Shown here: piece by piece, positions 56,482-64,000 of the stretch
Numbering within the stretch: the stretch's first letter is position 1
How the letters are laid out: the number at the start of each line of letters is the position of its first letter
Assembly: GCA_036674765.1 (NCBI GenBank)
Contig: JARVKI010000009.1
Location: forward strand, 372,001 to 436,000
From: Seiridium cupressi
Taxonomy: Eukaryota; Ascomycota; Sordariomycetes; Amphisphaeriales; Sporocadaceae
DNA: 64,000 nucleotides
Direction: 5' to 3'
The notes under the pieces: generated by a model
What the model was told of the DNA's origin: nothing
Databases searched by the model: none
The model's input: only the letters and a program-made list of their open reading frames with translations
Program-made: the position numbers and the translations under genes

Positions 56482-57009
56482 ATGTCGTCAGAAAACACCA
56501 AGCCCGAGACTAGACACCTCACAACTCAGCGAGTTGATAGTCAAGACGATCTCGATACCGCCCCTCCAACCTCGGACAAGCCCGCCCAGAGCCCACGCAC
56601 AGTTCAAACTGGAGTCGCGGTTTTCATCGACAAAGTTCAGTTGCTCTACTATACTGTACTAGGGACAGCTGATCTCGACGAACTCTCGGCCGGGGACGAG
56701 GATCTCGACATGGACGTAGATGTAGATGTGGATGCGGATGCGGATGGGGAGGACGAGACCGTTGACGTCTTCATCGCCACGTTCAACTCATTACTTGTGT
56801 TCTTGCGCGAAGTATAGGCCATTTCTCGGGGCGTCGCCATTAGACAAAAGGATGCCGAGGAGAACCGTGACTCGGTTGACACTGTCCGCATTACGGAGGA
56901 CGGCAAAGTAACTTTACTCGCTTTCGAGCAGGAGATCAATCGTCACTTTTCTAGACTGAATCATAAGATTCCACGTAACCGAGAAATAGTGTTTGGCGAT
57001 GAAATGTAG
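56482..57009 (+). pseudogene. Small acidic protein ORF interrupted by one in-frame TAG
   Basis: From the ATG at 56482 the frame reads 111 residues and stops at TAG 56815-56817. Beyond that stop the same frame stays open for 63 more codons and ends at TAG 57007-57009, so the whole would be 174 sense codons plus the internal stop. The first part contains a predicted helix (VFIDKVQLLYYTVLG), an acidic Asp-Val/Asp-Ala run and a hydrophobic helix ending LLVFLREV directly before the stop. The second part is charged and helical (AIRQKDAEENRDSVD, LLAFEQEINRHFSRL). No 3' splice site fits an intron that removes the TAG in frame. It may be a recent nonsense mutation, a genuine 111-residue gene with a chance open tail, or a stop recoded by RNA editing. 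The family is unknown to me. Confidence 0.5.
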
Positions 57010-57421
57010 ACCTGGAGGTCTATCAGATTATTACCATGCCGAAATCAAGTTGTTTCTAGCAACAAATGTGTATGAAGGTTCAACTGCAGGCGCATGTAAA
57101 CATATCTGGACAAACTCGTCGGCGCGTTGTCAGTCTAAGCGATTGTCTTGAGACAATCGCATTCCAGCGCCCGATTCAGCTTATACTTGGCTCTAAGCTA
57201 GGACTATGACAAAGAATCGCCGGGCCAGGCAGCACAATGTAACCAACAAAGGATAAATCGGAATGCATCACAATCGTTCAAACGATTGATAAGCTTTGGA
57301 TGAAGAAGTCAGAATACACTTTCGCCATGGCCAAGAAAAACCATCACATGCTTCATGTGGACTGCGAATTGTTTTATCTTCTGAATCCAGCCTGATAAGA
57401 GTAACGACAACCAGCATCAAC
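57010..57421. other. Intergenic, promoter of the F-box/ankyrin gene
   Basis: No gene is seen. The frame of the next gene is open from about 57296, but its first ATG is at 57422. Confidence 0.4.
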
Positions 57422-59014
57422 ATGCAGAAACGCAAGAGACAGGTCAAATCACAACAAGCAGGACCGCGGAAGAGAATATCTGGCGCAATATCTCGCTCTT
57501 CCGGGATGAAGGACCTCGATAATCGCTCCCTTGCCCAGAGACTACCAGACGATGTGCTATGGTACATAGCTCGCACTTTCTTCTGGAATCCAACCGAGAT
57601 CTACGATCTAGCATGCGCAAGTCGCAGTCTCTGGCGTGCCCTCGAGAAAGAGATCTATATCACAGATGTCTTTGCTGTCAAATACCACTGCTCAAGGGGG
57701 CTCCAGGCTCCGAGGACTACACTGCTGCACTGGGCAGCCCTGGCTGGCAGGACGGACATACTGCAGAAGGCGATCTCGGCAGCAAACCTGATATGGCAGC
57801 CCTACCTAAACTATCAACACACAAAATGCGGACATGCGGCAGTGCATTTCGCAGCGCACTACGGGCGCTTCGGAGTGGTGAAAATGCTCGAAACCGAGCG
57901 TGCAGTCGATGTTGGAGCGACCTCAGGTTGGATATGCCCAGCTCCACAACGCTTGAGCAGTATACTGGAGCGCCTAACACCGGGCCAATTCCAAATACCA
58001 CCAGATTGCCTCCTGCAATCTAGTGATTTCCCTTTCAAACTCGACGGGCTGGGTCTAGCTATTCTGAAGGGGCATCGAGATATAGCTTTGCATCTCACAA
58101 GATACTACGACGAAAAGCGGATCGAAGAGGAGAAAGTATTCTCACCGCTCCACCTCGCCGCTTTTGTGGGCATGCATGAGGTTGTCGCAGCCATACTACA
58201 CAAGGGGGCCGATGTCAACTCTAAGTGTAAGCACGTTGTGGACAGCACTGCGTTGCAATGGGCCGCTGCAGGGCCGAGCCGGCTCGGGAGGCAGGAGACA
58301 CTCGAGGTTCTCATGAGAGAGGGTGCCGATCCAACAGTCAGAGACAACACCGGCCGCACAACACTCGAGTGGGCTATTGGCTTCAAGGTCCCCAAAAACA
58401 TGCTATGGCTGCTGGAGCATTCCGTAGAACTGACGGAGCCGGGGCGATCTGCGGGTCAGATCGAGGAGTGGACGAAAAGGCTGCAAAGATGCATGGCTGA
58501 CGACTGTTTTCTTGACTGCACACAATTCATCATGCGAGTATATCCACGTTTACCGGAGGTGTGCTTGAAGCTCTGTGCGCACTCAACGTTCTGGGACATC
58601 GACCGAAGCTGGGACGAGCCGGGATCAATCTCAACAGGGAGCAAGAATTCCGAGACCAAGAGGTGGCTCGTTGAAGACGGCATCGGACTTGGTGTGCTCA
58701 ACAAGGGCGCGCGGCAGAGCTGGATGCAAGATGAGCTGTTCCTCGGCCGTTCCTTTCTTCATTACGTCGCAGGATCAAGTGAACTCGATACAGATGTTCT
58801 CGAGGCTATGATCAGACAAAGGCCTCAGGACATTGATCTCATCGATGCCAAAGGGCTGACGCCATTGGAGCTTGCTCTGGGATATCGGTGCAAGCCGGGG
58901 AAAGTGCAATTGTTGCTGCGTCATGGCGCCAACCCAACGCTCTGTTATGGAGGTGAAAGGGCTCGCGCAGATGTTGACGCTCAGATCAAGCAGCTGGTTG
59001 TCGAAGAAGGATGA
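57422..59014 (+). CDS. F-box-like, ankyrin-repeat protein
   Basis: Single-exon protein of 530 residues. A basic N-terminus (KRKRQVK) is followed by an F-box-like helix bundle at about 41-78 (LPDDVLWYIARTFF, then LACASRSLWRAL). Ankyrin repeats follow: TLLHWAALAGRTDILQKAI, AAVHFAAHYGRFGVVKMLE, a weaker LGLAILKGHRDIALHL, SPLHLAAFVGMHEVVAAIL, STALQWAAAGPS with LEVLMREGADP, and TTLEWAIGFKVP; after a spacer with several Cys and Trp residues comes a last repeat, TPLELALGYRCKPGKVQLLL with RHGANP. F-box proteins link targets to SCF ubiquitin ligases and ankyrin repeats would bind the target; this is family knowledge, the substrate is unknown. Such genes are numerous and fast-evolving in fungi. The ATG at 57422 is the first in frame. 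Confidence 0.85.
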   Translation: MQKRKRQVKSQQAGPRKRISGAISRSSGMKDLDNRSLAQRLPDDVLWYIARTFFWNPTEIYDLACASRSLWRALEKEIYITDVFAVKYHCSRGLQAPRTTLLHWAALAGRTDILQKAISAANLIWQPYLNYQHTKCGHAAVHFAAHYGRFGVVKMLETERAVDVGATSGWICPAPQRLSSILERLTPGQFQIPPDCLLQSSDFPFKLDGLGLAILKGHRDIALHLTRYYDEKRIEEEKVFSPLHLAAFVGMHEVVAAILHKGADVNSKCKHVVDSTALQWAAAGPSRLGRQETLEVLMREGADPTVRDNTGRTTLEWAIGFKVPKNMLWLLEHSVELTEPGRSAGQIEEWTKRLQRCMADDCFLDCTQFIMRVYPRLPEVCLKLCAHSTFWDIDRSWDEPGSISTGSKNSETKRWLVEDGIGLGVLNKGARQSWMQDELFLGRSFLHYVAGSSELDTDVLEAMIRQRPQDIDLIDAKGLTPLELALGYRCKPGKVQLLLRHGANPTLCYGGERARADVDAQIKQLVVEEG

Positions 59015-59304
59015 TGGTACAAATACCTAGGTCACATTTAAAATAAGACAGAACACATACTCCTCCATACCAAATCATGTGGAAGATCTAATTGGCGCGC
59101 CGCCCATCCTGCACCAATTGATGTACGTAATTGAACCCCCCCGGTAGGCGAATATGCAAGGGACCAGCTGCACCGGGCAATGCCGCGTCATGGTGGGGTT
59201 GTAGGGCTGAAGAGGCCAGAAAAGCTTCCGTTGCCTGAGTCAAGCTCTAAAACTGCCGACAGCCCAGGCGACGACTGCCATCAGAGCATGGCCCATCAGA
59301 CAAC

Positions 59305-60763
59305 ATGGCCGACAAGACAAAAGACAAGACAAAAGCCACCGGCAAGACAATCGTCTTTCTGCATCCCGACTTAGGCATTGGCGGGGCCGAGCGCCTTGTC
59401 GTCGATGCTGCCGTTGGTCTGCAGAACCGCGGACACAAGGTCGTCATTTTCACAAGTCATTGCGACCCGAGCCACTGCTTTGATGAAGCTCGTGATGGTA
59501 TGTAGAGGCTCCCAGCACTGCGCTGGCCGGGTTTGAGACTAATGGCCGCATGCAGGTACACTCGATGTCCGAGTCCGGGGAAACACTATCGTTCCGTCCT
59601 CCATCCTTTCCCGCTTCAGCATCCTCTGCGCCATTCTACGACAATTGCACCTGATCCTCCAGATATACTTCTCCTCTGAGCTTGCGGAGCTCTCGCCCGA
59701 CCTCTTCTTTATAGACCAACTCAGCGCTGGCCTCCCTCTGCTGCAATACCTCTACCCGCGTGGTCGCATTTTCTTCTACTGCCACTTCCCCGATTTACTG
59801 CTTGTCCAGGGCCGGCAAAAATGGTGGAGACGCGCCTACCGCGTCCCGTTCGACTGGCTCGAGCAATGGAGCATGAGCTTTGCAGATGCGATTGCCGTCA
59901 ACTCGAACTTCACCAAGGGCGTTGTGAGCAGGACATGGCCCAGTCTGGCGGGGAAGAGGGACCTGAAGACTGTGTATCCTTGTGTGGACACCGATACAAA
60001 GAAGAGCCCTGGGGTTGAGAACGGCACGCCGCTGTGGAAGGGCAAAAAATTCCTTCTCAGCATCAATCGATTCGAGCGGAAGAAGGACGTCGCTCTGGCC
60101 ATCAAGGCTTATGCTGGATTGAGCTCGGAAGCTCGGAAGGGGGTGCGTCTTGTAGTGGCCGGAGGATACGATAACCGCGTCCCCGAGAATGTAGGTTACC
60201 ACAACGAGCTCGTCCAGCTAGCCAATTCTCTTGGACTCAACAACGTGACCGCCAACACTCTCGTCACCGCTTTGGAAGTGCCCGATGAGGTCCAGGTTCT
60301 GTTTCTTCTGTCGGTGCCAAATCTACTGAAAGAAACGCTTCTAAGCTCTACACAACTGCTCGTCTACACACCAGCGAACGAGCACTTTGGCATCGTGCCT
60401 CTGGAGGCTATGCTAGCGGGTGTTCCAGTTTTAGCAGCGGACACGGGGGGCCCGACCGAGACTGTGGTAGAGGGCGGGACCGGCTGGCTTAGATCACCGA
60501 CCAAGGTGGAATCATGGACAGAAGTGATGGACAAGGTCCTCAACAAATTGTCCAAGGAGGAGCTCACACGGATGTCCCAGGTCGGAGTGTCTCGAGTCAA
60601 GAACAATTTCGGCGATGTGCAGATGGCGGAACGGATCGACGGTATTTGCGACGATATTCTGAAGACGAAAACCAAACCCGGCTCATACACGCCAATCTTA
60701 CTCGCTTTGGGCGTGGTCGGTGGTCTCTTGGGTGCCGCTCTGGCCATTGCTGTAAGATTGTAG
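59305..60763 (+). CDS. ALG2: Alpha-1,3/1,6-mannosyltransferase Alg2
   Basis: Adds the second and third mannoses (alpha-1,3 and alpha-1,6) to the dolichol-linked oligosaccharide on the cytosolic face of the ER, an essential step of N-glycosylation. Two exons (59305-59497, 59556-60763) with a GTATGT intron give 466 residues, the family's usual length. The GT-B fold begins with [20 protein letters not shown] (residues 17-36), the GIGGAE loop contacting GDP-mannose; [14 protein letters not shown] and the EX7E motif EHFGIVPLE (Glu340 and Glu348) follow. Hydrophobic segments in the N-terminal half ([11 protein letters not shown]) and a C-terminal helix (about 442-465) fit membrane attachment. The start at 59305 lies 13 residues before the first strand. 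It does not overlap its upstream neighbour, which is 290 bp away. Confidence 0.95.
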
Positions 60764-61136
60764 ATCGTTTGACTTATATGTATATGAAATCATAAAGTCG
60801 ACATATATTCCGTACTGCGTCCTAACGATGCTCTTCTCCAACGTCTCTTTCTTGCTGTACACATCCGTCTACTAGGACACATGTGCGCTGCTTCCAGCGC
60901 AAATTCATCCAATATTGCCCACTGCAAATCACCAGATCAATCAGGAACAGCTCATTTGGTCGGGACCTTCCATATTGAGAAACGAGCTGCGCTATAGTTG
61001 TTGAGCTATTCTAGACACACATCAAGTGGGACCCAAAGTTCCCAGTGCTGAGAGGCTGCCTGCGACTATAAGACCCAAGTCAACCCAATCCAAACTAGGT
61101 TATCCCAGTACTTATCACCCAGTTCCTAGCTGGTCG
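60764..61136. other. Intergenic, remnant promoter of the degenerate F-box gene
   Basis: No gene is seen. A TATA-like CTATAAG at about 61065 followed by an A/C-rich leader precedes the ATG at 61137, as expected for a promoter that outlived its coding region. Confidence 0.35.
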
Positions 61137-62066
61137 CTATGGGTTGTCTCGCAGATCTTCCCAATGAGTTGATACGTAAAATTTTATATGATGCGCTCAT
61201 ATAAGCAAGAATTCTACTAGCTATCCTAATAGTGTTTTAGGTTTTAATGGAGAAGCTCTTTTTAAGACCCTACAACTCGAATATCTTGTATAGTAACAAG
61301 AAACCGTACCATCCGCTGTTCTCTACCTACCGATAGCTCAGGTCCATCACCAGGGAGGTCGGGCGCGAAATCAACGAGGGCTGTCTACCAACAGAAAGGT
61401 TCACGTATCGAGGAAACCCTGCGCTCGACGCCCCAACTCGACCTGATGGTCAAAGCTGACGGCGCTATTGTCGCCACTTGGCTGTATATACCTAAGGCCA
61501 TGTACGGGCAGGGCTGGGCGATCAACAGTTGGATATACATAACGCTGCGCTTCTTTTGGTCGCGCATGTGTGGTGGGCCTGAACCGCACAAGGTGGACGG
61601 TGAGATTTCCAGATTAGATTTCCGAGGGATAAGCAAAGGGAACAAAGGAGGGCTTCTGTTACGTCCTTATATGTCGACCCGCTTCACAGGTCCACCTAGA
61701 ACATATGGCGGCCGGGGAAGCGGAGCCTTGGATGATTTCTCTCGGGACCTTCATGAGCTCATATCCGACATCGCCGTAGATCTGGTTCCGCAGCCTCTGC
61801 CACCACTGTTACCGGGAGGCGGCGGCCGGGCTCCCAGAAAGCGGCTTGTCACCTTCATCGACACCGTCTCCATCACCACGCCCATGCCGACGGAGCCGGG
61901 CCTGCACTTGGCGGCCAGAACTCACATCCCGCTGAACGCGAGTGCCAGGGTGGCTCTGCACCCGTACTTGATTGTCGGGAGGCTGTGGTCGAATCTGCTC
62001 GAAGCCCCGAGCATCTATCCCGAGCCCAGGAGGCTCGAGTTTGGACTAGGCGACAGACTGCTCTAG
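61137..62066 (+). pseudogene. Degenerate F-box gene
   Basis: The ATG at 61137 opens an F-box start, MGCLADLPNELIRKILYDALI, that stops at TAA 61200-61202 after 21 codons. The next 130 bp are AT-rich and hold further stops in each frame. From about 61341 a coding-like stretch resumes (LRSITREVGREINEG) and, one frame over, runs as RIEETLRSTPQLDLMVKAD and onwards without stops to 62066, over 220 codons with a GC-rich, protein-like composition (DLHELISDIAVDLV, KRLVTFIDTVSI). The general layout, an F-box followed by a region with a conserved D-x-M-V-x-x-x-x-x-x-x-x-TWL core, resembles fungal F-box proteins I recall. The ATG at 61446 could serve a shorter protein of 206 residues, so a truncated but expressed gene cannot be excluded. 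Confidence 0.5.
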
Positions 62067-62868
62067 CATACTATTCACAGCCTTCCCAGAAGCGCTGGGG
62101 TTCGATTCACGGAGTATCACGACTATGGATCCGAAATAACCGATGATCCAGTAATGGATATTGAGGACGTTTAGGAGCGGTGTATTTGCTCTGATTGCCG
62201 CGATGTACATGAGTTGTAATCAGTCACAGATGCGACGATATTGTCATCAATCCGATACATATGACCGTTGGGCGATAGCCGTACTCTTGGGGCAACCCAC
62301 CAATATGGTCGACTTTAGTCTCGAATTCCATCAATCGCTATACAGCCCAGAAGTGGAGGTGACGGAATGATGCGGTTCGAGATACAACATATCCGTCAAA
62401 TATACCCAGGTACTGGTCATTTAGGCCCCCAAGCTCAGATTGGGGTAGACTATAGATGGTGGTTACAGAGCCACTTACAGCCCGAACGGCCTTCTCGCCA
62501 TGATCACGACAACTTGAGAATTTAACATGACAGAGCAGCTCTGACAAGACGTATAAAGCCACTTGCAACATTTCCTCGATCACAAATTGTGCACAGAACC
62601 GACTGGACTTGAAGATACAGATAGTGTTGAATGTACAACGTGAATGGCATCGCATACGTTGAAAGTCTACTATTTTGTACAAAGAAAAACACTCCTTGAT
62701 GCTCGGTATACCATTTACAAGACCGCCCCTATGCCTCTACATTTCCTCATTTCCCGTGAGAACAACCGCAACTCCGGTAACGTGACACTCAAGTCAATCC
62801 AGGGAATATGTGCCACAGCAACCCCAAAGTGTTTAGACTGGCTCACTTAAAGCGTAGCCTTTTTCTGA

Positions 62869-62900
<32 letters not shown>

Positions 62901-63016
62901 CATACAGGAAACCATGCAATTTAATACGACAGAGAGAAGGGAGTGCCGCTCCCTCAAAGAATGCAATGCCTATCCGTCCCAGCAAACTTTGAGAGCCCGT
63001 CTAAGGTATGACGTTA
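62067..63016. other. Intergenic, 3' flank of the Q/P-rich gene
   Basis: No gene is seen. The span contains a 28-nt poly(A) run at 62868-62895. Confidence 0.4.
62868..62895. repeat. Poly(A)28 tract
   Basis: 28 uninterrupted A on the plus strand, equal to T28 on the coding strand of the gene to its right, 122 bp past that gene's stop codon. It could be a retroposition scar, a microsatellite or a transcription-termination/processing element; sequence alone does not decide. Confidence 0.9.
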
Positions 63017-64000
63017 CTAACGCCCATATCTGTCAGCTGGGCGGTCATACATGTTTCGTGGCGGGTCTTGCGGCCGCAGCTGGGGGTGATGGATCGACTG
63101 CTGCTGCTGCTCGCGAAGTTGGGCATCTCGCATGTCTTGACCTGGGGGCGGGTACACACCCCTGTGGTCATAAGGGTTTGGAGTGTAACTCCTTTGCGGG
63201 CCAGGATCGCGAGGGTCCCTAGGATCGCGGCCAGGCCCAGGGGTGTTTGCATAACGTGGGTACGCAGACGGTGCCTGGGGCGGCGGGGGCTCAGGGCCGC
63301 GAGAGGTGGGTGCGTAAGGTGCCTGCATCGGTGGCTGCATGCCTCGATGAGGAGGGTACATTTCTCTGTGATCTCTGGTATCGCGAAGGTTCAGAGCATC
63401 CCGGGGATCATGGCTCCGTGGTGCTGCCCAGGTTGGTTGGGGAGGTACCGAACTACTAGGCGGCGGGGGTTTTGGTGTAGAGCCTGCGTGCTGTGCTGCC
63501 CATGGTGACTGAGCAGGAGGGGGCTGGGAAGGTTTTGGTGGCCAGATTTGTTGTTGCTGGGATGCTTGTTGTTGTTGTTGCTGCTGCTGTTGCTGCATAG
63601 TATGGCTGGAGTGTGAACCTGGCCAGCCCATCTCTCGAGTCGGAGCCGGAGATGGTTCGTGACCCCTAGGTGCAGATGGATGGCCGCCGTATTGAGGTGG
63701 CGGTGAGGCTGCAGAGGGCGGCGCCGGGGCCGGTGCACCGTACGGATAAGCAGGTTGCGATTGATAAGGCATCTGCCCGGCTTGATTTGGAGGCGGGTAG
63801 GGATGGCTTGCTTGCGGTGAATTGACAGCCGTCTGGTGGGGGGATGAATATTGTCTTGGCCGTCCATAGTAGTCACGTTCTTGGCGCTCAGCGGGCGAGT
63901 CTATAGCCAAGTGCCTTGGAGTATTTAAAGGCTGGGTTTGTGGAGAGGCCGTGTACGGTTTCAAGGGGGGCATTGAGACAGACGAAGGCGCTGAAGGGAT
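63017..64000 (-). CDS. C-terminal part of a Q/P-rich disordered protein (5' end outside window)
   Basis: The minus-strand frame is open from the window edge to the stop at 63017-63019, at least 327 codons. The first Met inside is at 63973, but the frame continues upstream through 64000, so the real start lies outside. The visible part is all low-complexity: Pro, Gln, Tyr, Ser and Ala-rich, with a glutamine run near 63550-63597 encoded by mixed CAG/CAA codons, and later Arg-Asp-Pro repeats (GRDPRDPRDPG). Such tails are common in fungal transcriptional regulators and RNA-binding proteins; I cannot name the protein without its N-terminal domain. Confidence 0.75.
   Translation of the reverse strand: MPSAPSSVSMPPLKPYTASPQTQPLNTPRHLAIDSPAERQERDYYGRPRQYSSPHQTAVNSPQASHPYPPPNQAGQMPYQSQPAYPYGAPAPAPPSAASPPPQYGGHPSAPRGHEPSPAPTREMGWPGSHSSHTMQQQQQQQQQQASQQQQIWPPKPSQPPPAQSPWAAQHAGSTPKPPPPSSSVPPQPTWAAPRSHDPRDALNLRDTRDHREMYPPHRGMQPPMQAPYAPTSRGPEPPPPQAPSAYPRYANTPGPGRDPRDPRDPGPQRSYTPNPYDHRGVYPPPGQDMRDAQLREQQQQSIHHPQLRPQDPPRNMYDRPADRYGR

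Overview
The window is nuclear DNA of a filamentous ascomycete (Pezizomycotina). The evidence is short introns (about 48-180 nt, GT-AG), long intrinsically disordered single-exon proteins, and fungal families such as the Cdc11/Nud1 septation scaffold, a Kcs1-type inositol hexakisphosphate kinase, a PaxU-type DUF829 protein and a DUF7580 protein. The sequence does not fix the class (Sordariomycetes or a neighbouring class). There is no sign of bacteria, virus, plasmid, CRISPR or an intact transposon.

Layout. 0.4-2.3 kb: a short-chain dehydrogenase and a convergent small DUF1772-like membrane protein. 2.8-7.9 kb: two housekeeping genes on the minus strand, the 15-exon DEAD-box helicase HAS1 (ribosome biogenesis) and a bifunctional 6-phosphofructo-2-kinase/fructose-2,6-bisphosphatase. 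9.9-14 kb: a secreted A1-type aspartic protease with altered active-site motifs, divergent from a PaxU/DUF829 protein that has a CGG-type inverted repeat upstream. 14-18.3 kb: a long convergent interval without a supportable gene. 18.4-22.1 kb: a 1233-residue disordered protein. 22.1-27.8 kb: another gene-poor interval. 27.8-35.1 kb: a protein with five copies of a PRRRFAPQL motif, a membrane-anchored 2-oxoglutarate/Fe(II) oxygenase, and a four-helix membrane protein with a duplicated N-terminal unit. 35.7-37.6 kb: a decayed DUF7580 gene. 38.9-49 kb: the SIN scaffold Cdc11 homologue and a divergent 1211-residue 'protamine P1'-type protein. 51.4-55.6 kb: Kcs1. 56.5-57 kb: a small acidic ORF interrupted by one in-frame TAG. 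57.4-60.8 kb: an F-box/ankyrin protein and ALG2. 61.1-62.1 kb: a degenerate F-box gene. 63.0 kb to the end: the C-terminal part of a Q/P-rich protein running off the window.

Conserved housekeeping genes (HAS1, PFK2/FBPase2, Cdc11, Kcs1, ALG2) alternate with accessory genes (SDR, protease, DUF829, F-box/ankyrin) and with at least one, probably three, broken genes next to them. I see no biosynthetic cluster backbone. The items most worth a second look are the TAG-interrupted ORF (nonsense mutation or candidate for sexual-stage A-to-I editing), the PRRRFAPQL repeat protein, the protease with changed flap and second catalytic motif, and the micro-exon structure of HAS1. Exon coordinates come from reading splice sites by eye, with reading frame and recalled family sequence as guides; no alignment was run.
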